This document shows, in pieces, positions 46,548 to 56,700 of a stretch of 64,000 nt of DNA. The notes beneath the pieces were generated by a model. The model was given only the letters and a program-made list of their open reading frames with translations. It ran no database searches and was not told the DNA's origin. Within the stretch, counting starts at the first letter, position 1, and each line of letters opens with the position of its first letter. The DNA comes from Bradyrhizobium sp. ISRA430 (GTDB taxonomy: Bacteria; Pseudomonadota; Alphaproteobacteria; Rhizobiales; Xanthobacteraceae). The stretch spans positions 3,844,001-3,908,000 of the forward strand of contig NZ_CP094516.1 of NCBI RefSeq assembly GCF_029909975.1, in the 5' to 3' direction. The position numbers were made by a program, and so were the translations under genes.

Positions 46548-46872
46548 TCATTTCTCTGATGGGCGGCACATCCCGATCTGAAAAGACGACCTATCCGGCA
46601 ACTGACGAAACACGGCATAGGTATTCCTATTGACGGTTCGTAAGACGCCTCGCTCGTGCCAGCTAACGGCGCGGCTAGTCACTTCCGCCGATACGACTCC
46701 TCTTCCAGTTTTGATGGTTCTGTTCGTCAAGTCGGCTTCGAAACGCGCCGCTGCCTCTTGACCGCCGATCGAGCAGTTGAGCTTGAGCGTCTCGGCATTT
46801 TGCATCGGCGACAGCCAGCGCGTCGGCGCAGAGCAGTCCCGCCGTAGCAATTGTCACAGTCAGTGCACCCAT
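46548..46872 (-). pseudogene. Frameshifted small secreted protein
   Basis: A signal peptide in one frame (MGALTVTIATAGLLCADALAV) is followed after ADA by the rest of the protein in another frame (AETLKLNCSIGGQEAAARF, then EADLTNRTIKTGRGVVS and RTVNRNTYAVFRQLPDRS). Removing one A from the GCAAAATGCC run joins them. As it stands the gene is broken or has a homopolymer sequencing error. The C-terminus has two Cys (LNCS, IGMCRPS). Family unknown. Confidence 0.65.
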
Positions 46873-47645
46873 CGGTTACTCCGTCCTAAGCACGCAATAT
46901 CGGGGTTGGGCGTTCAAACCATGATTGCGCTCGGCTGCTCAACTTATTTCGTCGTATCCCGTCATTTTCAGTCAGATGGCTTCCCGCCTGAGCAGGCGTC
47001 CCCTCGATCGGTCTGAGCAACCGGCGTGCACTGGCTTCCGATCACCGGACTGAGACGCCAGCTTTTTGAGCTGCGGAAGCGTTCGATGGCCCGCGCCTCG
47101 CGCCGCCAGAGATCGCGAGCGCGAATGAAGCAATGGATCAGCGTGGTCAATTCCTACGTCTACCCGTGCATGATCACGTCACGCACGAACGCCTGGTCTT
47201 CGAATCCCGTCGTGTGCCCCGTGGGCCATGCACTATCGAGTTTGAAGGCGAGTGTTGGTGTGATAGCCGCTCAAAAGCGCCGTTGATGCGGGCCTCTTCG
47301 ACGTAGCTGGCCCTGCACCGGGTAGTTGAGATAGCTGAAGTTTGGGGAGGATGAGTTCATCGGCGACACCCGAGCATGCGCGAACGATCCCCAGAGGAGC
47401 GGCGCAGCGAGCATCCATCGGATAATCCGGCGATGTTAAGTGGTCGCTGCCTCGGGCGACAAGCCCTGCCTGGATTGGATCTCTCCGAGTTCGGCCAGGT
47501 AACGGTAAATGATTGGCGGCACGCGTTGACACGCCAATTGAGTTCTTCCGGCGTTCGGGTTAATGTCTTTCTGGGGACGTAGCGGCCTCGCCGTGAAGTG
47601 GGTTATCCCATGCAAGAGCTGTTCGCTTGGTGATGGAGCGAACAC
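46873..47645. other. Largely empty 770-bp region
   Basis: Most ORFs here are shadows. The only candidate is a small secreted-protein frame at 47271-47414 (listed separately). No motif copy or terminator is seen. Confidence 0.45.
47271..47414 (-). CDS. Possible 47-residue secreted peptide
   Basis: MLAAPLLWGSFAHA at the start resembles a short signal peptide. It is followed by SPMNSSSPNFSYLNYPVQG and a basic tail. The frame is closed on both sides and there is only a weak RBS. It may be a relic; kept at low confidence because the composition looks protein-like. Confidence 0.3.
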   Translation of the reverse strand: MLAAPLLWGSFAHARVSPMNSSSPNFSYLNYPVQGQLRRRGPHQRRF

Positions 47646-48385
47646 ATGGATGGGATATCTCTTGAGATTCCGCTGTTCATTATTGCGACCTTTGCCGGTG
47701 CCCTCGTCGCGGGTCTCTCGGGCTTTGCATTCGGCCTAGTCGCCGCCTCGATCTGGCTTTACATCCTGACTCCCCTGCAGAGCGTCAGCTTAATCATTGC
47801 CTTTGGGCTGATCGTGCAGGCCTACTCCGTTTGGAAACTGCGGAGTGCGCTGGATTGGAGACGGCTCTGGCCGTTCATCCTTGGTGCAGCACTCGGCGTG
47901 CCGGTCGGCGTATCGATATTGACCTGGGGCGATCCTCGGCACGTCCGCGCTGGTGTCGGCGTGTTTCTCGTTCTCTACAGCCTCTATGCGCTATTTCGTC
48001 CTGCGATCGCGCCAGTAAAGCAGTAAAAGCACCGGGCGCCGCGGCCGATGCCGTTGTCGGATTCCTCAATGGCGCGTTGGGCGGCATCACGGGGCTCGCC
48101 GGAATACTCGTCACGATCTGGTGTGGACTGCGCGGCTGGCCCAAGGATGTTCAGCGTGCCGTGTTTCAACCAGTCGCCGTGGCGACGTTCCTGGTTAGTG
48201 CGTTGTGGATCGGTGCCAAAGGCGTACTCGGCGCGGATACGGTCGGGCTTTTTCTGATCGGCCTGCCAGCCCTGTTCGCCGGTACCTGGCTTGGTCTCAA
48301 GTTGTTCGGCCGGCTTGATGAGGCTGCATTCCGCAAGATCGTACTGGTGTTGCTTCTGGCTACGGGCGCGGTCCTGATTGTCTAG
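47646..48385 (+). pseudogene. TauE/SafE-type membrane permease, frameshifted
   Basis: The first half (LFIIATFAGALVAGLSGFAF, then IWLYILTPLQSVSLIIAFGL) ends at a TAA at 48026. The second half (GFLNGALGGITGLAGILVTI, WCGLRGWPKDVQRAVFQPVA, LVLLLATGAVLIV) continues in another frame. The joint reads AGTAAAGC AGTAAAAGC, an 8-bp near-tandem duplication that shifts the frame; deleting one copy restores VKAPGAAADAVVG. TauE/SafE proteins export sulfite or organosulfonates. The gene is presumably inactive. Confidence 0.75.
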
Positions 48386-48466
48386 GGTTCGCCTGTGGAG
48401 TGCCCCGCCCTGCTGGACACATGACGAATACGCAATCACATCGATCAATGAATCCGGAGTAGTTCC

Positions 48467-49504
48467 ATGTCTAAACCCTCAACTCGCCTCGGCCGGGTCG
48501 CTATCCTCTGGCGGGGCGATGAAGAAGCGCGCCGCAGTGCCGCGCCAGAGACCAGCCGGTTCAGGAATGTCTTCGCCGCGCTCAAAGATATCGGCGTCGA
48601 TGCCGAACCGGTGGTCTATGAGGACGATGTCCGCGACGCCGTCAGCGCACAGCTTGCCACGTTCGATGGCGTGCTCGTCTGGGTCAACCCTATTCACGAG
48701 GGGCGCAACCGTGCGAACCTCGACGCGCTGCTGCGCGAGGTCGCGGCGCGCGGCGTGTGGGTGAGCGCCCATCCCGACGTGATCCTCAAAATGGGCACCA
48801 AGGAGGTGCTCCATCGTACTCGCACGATGAGCTGGGGCTGCGACACGGCCCTGTATCGAACGGCCGAGGCGATGCGCGCTGAATTGCCGTCACGGCTCGC
48901 CGCCGGGCCTCGCGTCATCAAGCGCAACCGCGGCAACGGCGGTCAAGGTGTGTGGAAGCTCGAGGCGCTGGCCGGTTCTAGCAACCGACTTACGGTACGC
49001 GTGCTTGACGCAACGAAGGATGTATCAGAGGTAGTGACGCTGAACGATTTTCTCGACCGGTGCATCGCGTATTTCGAAGACGGCAACGTGATCGATCAGC
49101 CGTTCCAGACGCGCCTGAGCGAGGGTGTGGTGCGTTGCTACATGGCAGGCGATCGCTGCGCTGGCTTCGGCCACCACAAGGTCAAAGCCCTGGTCGAGGC
49201 ACTGGCCGCGCGCGCCGAAGCCGGCCCGCGGCTCTACACGTCCAAGTCCCACCCGCGCTTCCAGCGCCTGCGCCGGCTGATGGAAGACGAGTGGACGCCG
49301 CAGCTTATGTCCTCGCTAGATATTCCGATAAGCGATCTCCCGATGATCTGGGACGCCGACTTCATGCTCGGCCCGCCCGGCACCGACGGAACCGACAGCT
49401 ACGTGCTCGGTGAGATCAACGTCAGTTCAGTCTTCCCGATCCCGGATGAGGCACCGGCGGAGATCGCCCGCCGAGTTGCCGATCGCTTGCAGTCGAAGCT
49501 CTGA
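48467..49504 (+). CDS. ATP-grasp protein of the Cj0069 family
   Basis: A 345-residue cytosolic protein with an ATP-grasp layout: RVIKRNRGNGGQGVWKLE near residue 148 (nucleotide-binding loop), FLDRCIAYFEDGNVIDQPFQ in the centre, and WDADFMLGPPG and YVLGEINVSSVFPIPDEA near the end (metal-binding Asp and Glu/Asn). The Cj0069 family has no firm function; ATP-grasp enzymes ligate carboxylates to amines. It follows the broken TauE gene after about 80 bp. Confidence 0.8.
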   Translation: MSKPSTRLGRVAILWRGDEEARRSAAPETSRFRNVFAALKDIGVDAEPVVYEDDVRDAVSAQLATFDGVLVWVNPIHEGRNRANLDALLREVAARGVWVSAHPDVILKMGTKEVLHRTRTMSWGCDTALYRTAEAMRAELPSRLAAGPRVIKRNRGNGGQGVWKLEALAGSSNRLTVRVLDATKDVSEVVTLNDFLDRCIAYFEDGNVIDQPFQTRLSEGVVRCYMAGDRCAGFGHHKVKALVEALAARAEAGPRLYTSKSHPRFQRLRRLMEDEWTPQLMSSLDIPISDLPMIWDADFMLGPPGTDGTDSYVLGEINVSSVFPIPDEAPAEIARRVADRLQSKL

Positions 49505-49663
49505 GCAGTCAATCGTTACCGTACCGCGTCAGTGACTAGCTGGCCGCCAACAACGGTATCCGGACCACCCCACATGGGGGCGATCACGTCGTGTCTTAAA
49601 GGGGTTTTGGAACTTAGGGACCGACTTTAGAGTTTTCATCAGTTTCCCATCTGGAGGAGTGCC

Positions 49664-49957
49664 ATGCGGAAAACGATTCTGGCTCTGACAGTCATTTTTT
49701 TGGCGCCTACGGCAGTGATGGCGTTGACGGCCAGCCGAGAGCAGGTCGGAGCCCCTGAATTGGGAGCAACTGGGGCTGCCATTCAAAAGCGCCAAGTCGC
49801 TCCCGGCGACGTCGCCGGAAGCGGTCACGGAGGCATCTTGGGAGGCAATGTGATCCTCGCCAAGGGTGACAAGTCTGGTACCGGTCCTGGTCGTGGCGGC
49901 CACAAGGGCGCCCACAAAGGTGAGCACAAGGGCGGCCAGAAGCATGATAAATCCTAA
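49664..49957 (+). CDS. Small secreted His/Lys/Gly-rich protein
   Basis: A 97-residue protein with a GGAGGAG site. The signal peptide (LALTVIFLAPTAVMALT) is followed by a mid-region (RQVAPGDVAGSGHGGILGG) and a tail of repeated GHKGAHKGEHKGGQKH. Five His in the tail make metal binding plausible. It lies near a di-heme peroxidase and PepSY-like genes. Function unknown. Confidence 0.65.
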   Translation: MRKTILALTVIFLAPTAVMALTASREQVGAPELGATGAAIQKRQVAPGDVAGSGHGGILGGNVILAKGDKSGTGPGRGGHKGAHKGEHKGGQKHDKS

Positions 49958-50160
49958 GCGTGTCTTTTAGGTCGTCTGTCGTTTTGCGCAGTCACAAGCT
50001 TCGCGCGGCAAACCTGAACACACGCCACCGCCGACACGGTGCCCTAGTCCGTGCACCGGCGCCGGATAGCCGGGAAACACGCTTGGCATCGGCGGCAGGT
50101 TGCCGACGTAGCGATTGATCACGCGGAAGAGCGCGAGGATGCTGCTAAGCGCGGCCCGAG

Positions 50161-50612
50161 GATAGTGCCATCTATCGCGAACTCGATCCTGACGTTATCC
50201 GGATCGCGCGCGATCCCACGCCCTCAACTTCGTGTCGGCGTCCCGACCAAACATTCCCATCGTGCAAGGCGATGCCCGGCTGATGACCGCAAACGCACCC
50301 GATGGCGGTTACGATATTATTCTTATCGACACCTCTCTCGGCGCCGCAATTCGGATGCACCTCCTCACCAATGAGGCGACGGCGGTCTATCTGCGCAAGC
50401 TCAAGCCAGGTGGCATCGTGGCTATGCACGTGTCGAACTATTACCTCTATCTTGCAACCGTCGTTGCCGGCATCGCCAACGCAAACGGCGCGATCACGCG
50501 GCTCTATGACGGCGGCGACGTTCCGGAATATGCCAGCGAGCAGAAGTGCGTCCCTACAGTCGCCGCGGTGGCGCGCAAGGATTTCGACGCACTCGCGAAC
50601 TCGAGATTTTGA
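50161..50612 (+). pseudogene. Spermidine synthase-like C-terminal fragment, frameshifted
   Basis: A methyltransferase-fold spermidine-synthase region split over two frames: AIYRELDPDVIRIARDPT first, then FVSASRPNIPIVQGDARLMT and NYYLYLATVVAGIANANG. The shift lies at GATCCCACGCC; one extra C would join ARDP to HALNFVSA. The upstream part, which in relatives holds membrane segments, is absent. A clear relic. Confidence 0.75.
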
Positions 50613-50796
50613 CAGGTTCTGCCACCCGATCCCGCTCGTCACCTCTGGACCGACCTAACGTGTTGGGAGCTCTTATCCGCCGGCTGCGACAAATGCAGTG
50701 AGTTTCGGGGAGTTGCGGGAGCTGCTGTGGACGCCGAGTTGCTGGAACTAATTTGGGAATCGGGCATTGCTATCCAGGCATGAGTGGGAGGGACGG

Positions 50797-51906
50797 ATGG
50801 GCGCAAGTCCGGTATCCCGCTCTCGTTGGAGCGCGGCAGCGTTGATCGCAGCTGGTTCGGTAACGAGCCTCTTCGCGTTGAGCTTCGCCGTGAACGGCGC
50901 GGCAGATGATTCCCGATTGCTGGCCGACGCGCAGCAGACTTTTCAGCCATTGCCTAAAGACATGGCGACGTCGGAGTTCCCGATCACGCCCGAGCGCGTC
51001 GAACTGGGTCGTATGCTGTTCTTTGATTCCCGTGCCTCGTTAGATGGCACTGCGAGCTGCGCTCGCTGTCACGAGCCGTTTCTCTATGGGACCGATGGAC
51101 TGAAGAAACCTCACGGTGCGCGGGACACGATCAACCCGCGCAATGCGCCAACTGTGCTTAACGCCGCACTGCAATTTAATGCGCATTGGCGCGGCGACCG
51201 GAAAAACGTCGAAGACCAAGCAACCCAAGCGTTAGTCGGGCCGACAAGTTTCGGCAATCCCGACTATGACTCCGCGATGAGAAACATAAAGGCGATTCCC
51301 GGCTATTCGGAGATGTTCGCCAAGGCATTCCCGGGCGAAGAGGATCCCGTAACGCCGGAGAATTGGGGCAAGGCAATCGGCAGCTACGAGCGCACACTGG
51401 CTACTCCGTCTCGCTTCGATCAATATCTTTCGGGCGATGCCCAGGCTCTCTCAAGCGCCGAACAGCGCGGGTTGAGAACGTTCCTCGAGACTGGCTGCGC
51501 AGCTTGTCATGGTGGCCCAGCCGTCGGGGGCGGCATGTTCCAGAAATTTGGGATCGCCGAAGATTATTGGAAGGAAACTGGAAGCACCGAGATCGACAAG
51601 GGCCGCTTCGACGTCACCCATGATGACGCGGACACGTACGTGTTCAAAGTGCCCAGCCTGCGCAATGTTGCAATGACACCGCCTTATTTCCACGACGGAG
51701 CGGTCAATACCCTGCCAGAAGCCGTTGGCATTATGGCCAAGGTGCAGCTGGGAAAGGATCTTGCTCAGCAGGATATTGCGGACATCGTTGCTTTCTTGGG
51801 AAGCCTAACCGGCCAGTTACCGGACAATTTTCGCGAAGTGCCTGTGCTGCCCCCCAGCGCCTTCGCAGCAGCGGGGAATCAATCGACCGGAGACAGCAAG
51901 CACTGA
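50797..51906 (+). CDS. Periplasmic di-heme cytochrome c peroxidase / MauG family
   Basis: A 369-residue protein; the ATG at 50797 follows GGGAGGGACGG. A signal helix (AAALIAAGSVTSLFALSFAVN) leads to two CxxCH heme sites, CARCH near residue 88 and CAACH near 234, with the usual spacing for cytochrome c peroxidases. RNAPTVLNAALQFNAHWRGD and PSLRNVAMTPPYFHDGAVNTLPEAVG fit the family around the active site. It reduces H2O2 using cytochrome c or, in MauG-like members, modifies proteins. The small cysteine-rich gene 51961 follows at once. Confidence 0.92.
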   Translation: MGASPVSRSRWSAAALIAAGSVTSLFALSFAVNGAADDSRLLADAQQTFQPLPKDMATSEFPITPERVELGRMLFFDSRASLDGTASCARCHEPFLYGTDGLKKPHGARDTINPRNAPTVLNAALQFNAHWRGDRKNVEDQATQALVGPTSFGNPDYDSAMRNIKAIPGYSEMFAKAFPGEEDPVTPENWGKAIGSYERTLATPSRFDQYLSGDAQALSSAEQRGLRTFLETGCAACHGGPAVGGGMFQKFGIAEDYWKETGSTEIDKGRFDVTHDDADTYVFKVPSLRNVAMTPPYFHDGAVNTLPEAVGIMAKVQLGKDLAQQDIADIVAFLGSLTGQLPDNFREVPVLPPSAFAAAGNQSTGDSKH

Positions 51907-51960
51907 GCCGCACGGAACGCCTGGCCTGATCCGCCAGGTCACCCAACACGAGAGTGAATT

Positions 51961-52209
51961 ATGATACGCACCATTCTCAGCATGCTGATTTTGATCAGCT
52001 GCGTGCAGAGTGCAACCTGTCAAGATCAGCGCAGCAAAGCGTCGAGCGATGCAGTTCGCGGCGAGGGTCCGGTTCGGAGCGCTTGTGGGGCAGAGATCGA
52101 GAAATTCTGCCGCGGCGAAGAGCGAGCTGGCCGCTGTCTGCGAGAGCAGAACCCAAATGAGTTGTCAGAAGGATGCAAGGCCGCATTGGCGAGGCGGGGA
52201 TCGCAATAG
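51961..52209 (+). CDS. Small secreted Cys-rich repeat protein
   Basis: An 82-residue protein with a signal peptide (ILSMLILISCVQSATCQ). The mature domain is CGAEIEKFCRGEERAGRCLR followed by LSEGCKAALA, the pattern of the Cys-rich FGFR (Golgi apparatus protein 1-type) repeat with four Cys. Such single-repeat secreted proteins occur in Bradyrhizobium-like genomes near peroxidases. Likely co-transcribed with the peroxidase (54-bp gap). Confidence 0.7.
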   Translation: MIRTILSMLILISCVQSATCQDQRSKASSDAVRGEGPVRSACGAEIEKFCRGEERAGRCLREQNPNELSEGCKAALARRGSQ

Positions 52210-52240
52210 CGTAACGCCAATCAGCTTGAAAAACCATTCT

Positions 52241-53623
52241 TTAGGTCTTCGGTCCGTCCATATCACCACGCTCGGACTTCTGCCTGCGCCCGACGCCACG
52301 GCCGTGGCGCGACGATGATCCCTTCCCGGCCAACCCTGCGTCCTCCTCATCCGGCTGGTGCTGCTCGGGTCGTTGCCCCAATTCGCTGCTGTGTGGCTGT
52401 ACAGCTGCTTCGCTTGAGGCCTTCGAACCCGACTCGGCGATAACACGCAGCACGATCACCGACACGAAGCCGCTGAGCACGCCGGCGATCAGATTCGGCA
52501 CCAGCTTGACGGCGGGAAAGAGGTAGATTTCTGCCCGGGCGCCGAGCAGCAGCACGACAACAAATTCGGTCGCGGTGCGCGCGATGGCCGCGAAGAACCC
52601 AAGCACGCAATAGCCGAGCGCCCACGGTGGCCATCGCCGCACCAACGGCTCGCCGATGTCAATAACGAGGCCAGGTGCGACGTGCTTGAATATTTCCAGA
52701 ACGCCGAACCGGCCGTCGCCCTGAAGAAAACCGATGATGCCCATGATCGAACCAGCCGCAGTGGCGCCCCACCGGGCCTGAGTCAGGCGCGCGGCGAGAA
52801 CATACAGCGGAAACAATAGAAACGTCTTGTGCCCCGATGCGAATGGCAGACCCGGCAGGATCTTGAGCATCTTGAGTGACGCCATGCACAAGGCGATTCC
52901 CGCAATGACCGCGACATCATGAGCAAATTGAGCTTCAACCCGCGGATCGACATCGGAAGCTGCATGGGTTTCCGCAAGCGCAATGTTCTGTCGGATGATG
53001 TCGGCAAACGCGCCAATGTCACCTCGCAAGACCTGCCGCAAAAAAGCAAAAACTCCGGGCCTGGATGTGCGGCCGCGTGCGCCGCCCCGCCCGCGCCCCG
53101 TTCCGTGCGGGCCTTCGAGCAGAGCAAGAGTCCGGTCGAGCGCATGCACGAACAGCGGTGGCAATCGGAATGCATGCAGGCCATTGACAAAATCGCGACC
53201 GCTCCCGGTCAGGCGCACGACAGCCGATGCCAGCAGGACGGTCACGATCTGGAGACACATCAGCGCCGCTTTCTCGAGCCCGCTCATGTTGATCGTTAGC
53301 GACCAGCCAACCCATGGAACGGGCCACTCCGTCAGCACGTCGCTTGCAGATGGGCTCTCGGGCGGCAGCAGGGCATACATGCCAATCAGGAAGACGAACA
53401 GCCACTTGAGCCGCAAGGCCATGCGTGTGACATCTCGCAGACCGACTCGGCAGACCAGGAGAATGATGGCCTGGATTCCTGCAAGGCTGGGAATCACAAA
53501 CCAGCGCGCCGGCGCGGTCAGCGAAAGCGCCGGCACAGCGAACGCAACAACCGTCACCGCGAGGAGGTACGAGACCTTCAACACGGCGGTCCTGGTAGGG
53601 GTCTCGTGCTGCATCTCGGTCAC
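52241..53623 (-). CDS. Large membrane protein with EcfT-like and S-component-like halves
   Basis: A 460-residue protein (GTG start at 53623 with GAGGAG upstream). The N-terminal half resembles an energy-coupling factor T subunit: LKWLFVFLIGMYALLPPES, VPWVGWSLTINMSGLEKAAL, LQIVTVLLASAVVRLTGSGR and a coupling helix region FRLPPLFVHALDRTLALLEG. The C-terminal half has five or six helices (GIALCMASLKMLKILPGLPF, KTFLLFPLYVLAARLTQARW, AVKLVPNLIAGVLSGFVSVI) resembling a substrate-specific S component. A disordered charged tail ends it. It follows mdtC on the same strand. A T-S fusion without ATPase genes nearby is unusual. Confidence 0.6.
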   Translation of the reverse strand: MTEMQHETPTRTAVLKVSYLLAVTVVAFAVPALSLTAPARWFVIPSLAGIQAIILLVCRVGLRDVTRMALRLKWLFVFLIGMYALLPPESPSASDVLTEWPVPWVGWSLTINMSGLEKAALMCLQIVTVLLASAVVRLTGSGRDFVNGLHAFRLPPLFVHALDRTLALLEGPHGTGRGRGGARGRTSRPGVFAFLRQVLRGDIGAFADIIRQNIALAETHAASDVDPRVEAQFAHDVAVIAGIALCMASLKMLKILPGLPFASGHKTFLLFPLYVLAARLTQARWGATAAGSIMGIIGFLQGDGRFGVLEIFKHVAPGLVIDIGEPLVRRWPPWALGYCVLGFFAAIARTATEFVVVLLLGARAEIYLFPAVKLVPNLIAGVLSGFVSVIVLRVIAESGSKASSEAAVQPHSSELGQRPEQHQPDEEDAGLAGKGSSSRHGRGVGRRQKSERGDMDGPKT

Positions 53624-53717
53624 GCCGCGTCACTCCTCAGCCAATCCAGCGATGGCAATGAACGACGCGCTGGATCACGCTTGATCGGGACCGCTCCGAT
53701 GTGCGTCTCGTTACCCA

Positions 53718-56700
53718 TCACTTAGCCTGGATACCTCCCGCTGCGCCCGCGTTGGTACGCGTGCGCGAGGCGCGGTGTTCAAATCTGCGCTTTTCGACAT
53801 CGGGCCGCAGGCGGTCGAGTGCCAAATACACGACGGGCGTCGTGAATAACGTCAGCACCTGGCTCACCAACAGCCCACCGATAATTGAGATGCCGAGCGG
53901 CTGCCGCAGCCCGGAACCGACACCCAGCCCGACCGCCAGTGGCACCGCCCCAAGAATCGCTGCGATGGTAGTCATCAGGATGGGACGAAATCTCAGACTA
54001 CACGCCTCGAAAATCGCCTGCTCCGGCGAACGGCCGTATTCGCGCTCAGCGACGAGCGCATAATCGATCAACATGATCGCGTTCTTCTTAACGATGCCAA
54101 TGAGCAGAATGATTCCGATCACGCCAATGAGATCGAGCGGGCGCCCAATCGCCCAGAGCGCCAGGATGGCGCCGACCCCGGCTGACGGGAGGGTCGACAG
54201 GATCGTCACGGGATGGATAGTGCTCTCGTAGAGAATACCGAGCATCACGTACACGGCGAAAAGCGCCACGGCGATCAGCACGGGCTGCGTGGCGAGTGAG
54301 TCCGTGAATGCTCGTGCATTGCCTTGAAAACTGCCCTGGATATGGCTTGGCGGGCCGAGTTCGCGGACCACGCGCTCGACGATCTCTGTACCCCGCTGGA
54401 TGGGTAGGCCGGGCCGCATCGAGAACGTGAGCGTCACCGCCGGGGCTTGCCCTTGATGGGCGACGGCACTCATTTGGACGCCATGCTCGATTCGAACGAC
54501 ATTCCCCAGCGGGACCTGCTTGCCGCCTGGCCCCGCGACGTACAGCTTCGCCAACGAAGACGGGTCTTCCTGCAGCTCAGGAGCGGCCTCAAGGACGACG
54601 TGATACGTGTAATGGGGAGCGTAGATTGAGGATACAAGACGCTGGCCGAAGGCATCATAGAGAGTCTGGTCGATATCGTTCGGTGCCACCTGGAGCCGCG
54701 CGGCCGCGTCGCGGTCGATGACAAGCATCGCCTGCAAGGCGCCTACCTCGAGATCGGTCGTTACGTCGCGAAGATCCGGGAAGTCATTCAGACGCTCTAC
54801 AAGGCGCCCTGCCCATATCTCCAATTCACCCAGATCTCGTCCCGTGATGGTGTACTGATATTGTGCCTTGGAGATCCGGCCGCCGACGCGCAACTCCTGG
54901 ACAGGCACCATATAGAGTGCAACTCCCTGCACCTCGCGCGTCGCTCGGCGCAGGCGCGCGATGACGTGATCCGTGTCGAGACCGCGCTCGGCATGTGGCT
55001 TTAAGGCGATAAAGATGCGGGCCTGGTTCGAACTGGTGCCTGATTGACCGGTGTAGCTCCCCACCCTCGCGACCGCCGGATCATTGAGAAGGACGCTCAT
55101 GAGCGCCCGTACCCTCCGCGTCATCGCTTGGAATGAAACGGTCATCGGCGCTTCAGCGATGGCAACAATGGCGCCCGTGTCTTGCTGAGGGAAAAATCCC
55201 TTTGGCACTTGGATCCAGAGAACAGCGGTGGCGAGGACGGTTGCCCCCATCGCGGCGAGAGTCGCGTTGCGATGTTGCAGGACGACCACGAGGGCGGCTT
55301 CGTATGCGGCGAGAAGCTTCTCGAAAATGAGATCAAACGCGGGTTTCCCCGTTCCCCTGCGCGCATGACCGAGATAGGCGCTCATGACCGGAATCAATGT
55401 CAGGGACACCATCGCGGAGATCGCGATGGCCAGCGCCAGCGTGACGGCAAACTCGCGGAATAGCCGCCCGATCATGCCCCCCATAAACAGAAGCGGGATC
55501 AAGGCGGCGATCAGGGACACACTGATCGAAACGACGGTGAAACCGATCTGGCGAGCGGCTTGGCGCGCTGCCTGGAGCGGCGACTCGCGATTTTCCATCC
55601 GACGGCTGATCGCTTCAATGACCACGATGGCGTCATCGACAATGAACCCTGTTGCAACCGTGAGCGCCATCAAGGACAGGTTGTCGATGCTGTAACCGAG
55701 CAGATACATCGCACTGAAGGTACCGGCAATCGACAGCGGGATGGTAATTGCTGCGGCCGAGGTGGCCCAGAGCCGCTGCAAGAACAGGAATACTGTAGCC
55801 ACAATAAGTCCGAGGCTGATCAGGAGGCAGAGTTCTATCTCGTGCACGCTGGCGCGGATCGTCTCCGTTCGATCGCTCATCACCGACAGATCAACGGCCG
55901 GCGGGAGCCATGCCTGTAGTGTCGGAAGAAGCGCGCGGATGCGATCCACCGTCTCGATCACATTGGCGTTGACCTCCTTGAAAACGAAGACCAGCACGGC
56001 CGGCTGATTGTTGAACCACCCCGAGGTGCGGACGTTCTCGACGCTGTCGACGACCGATGCGACCGCATCGAGTCGGATCGGCGTGCCGTGGCGGGTGGCG
56101 ACGATCACTGACTTATATTCGTCGGCCCAGCGCATTTGATCGTTGACGCGAATGACATATGAGCCGTCCGTTGCGTCGATGCGTCCCTTGGGTCCCGTTG
56201 CGTTGATGGCATTCAAGGCGGCTCGCACATCCTCAAGACCGAGTCCCATCGAGGCAATCGCAGCCGGGTTGACCTGCACACGCACGGCAGGCTTCTCGGA
56301 GCCGTTGACCGTGACTTGACCCACGCCCTCTACCTGGGAAAGCTGTTGCGCCAGAATCGTTTCTGCCGCCTCGTAGACCACGCCAGACGGAAGCGACGTG
56401 GATGTCAGCGCCAAGATCAGGACCGGCGCTGCCGATGGATTATTCTTGCGCCAGGTTGGTGGGTGCGACATACCCGCCGGAAGATCGGGTGCTGCCGCGT
56501 TGATGGCTGCTTGCACGTCGCGAGCCGCGGCGTTGATCGGGCGGTTAAGCTCGAACTGGGCGACGACGGTGGTGATGCCGAGAAGGCTCGTGCTGGTGAG
56601 CTCTGTAATACCGGCGATTTGCCCGATGCGCCGCTCCAGCGGCGCGGCGACGGCGGTGGCCATCGTCTGCGGTTCGGCGCCCGGAAGTTCCGCCGTTACC

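Noticed and set aside
47026..47286. 86-codon plus-strand ORF in the 46.9-47.6 kb gap
   Set aside because: No RBS, basic low-information sequence, and overlap with the better small ORF on the minus strand.
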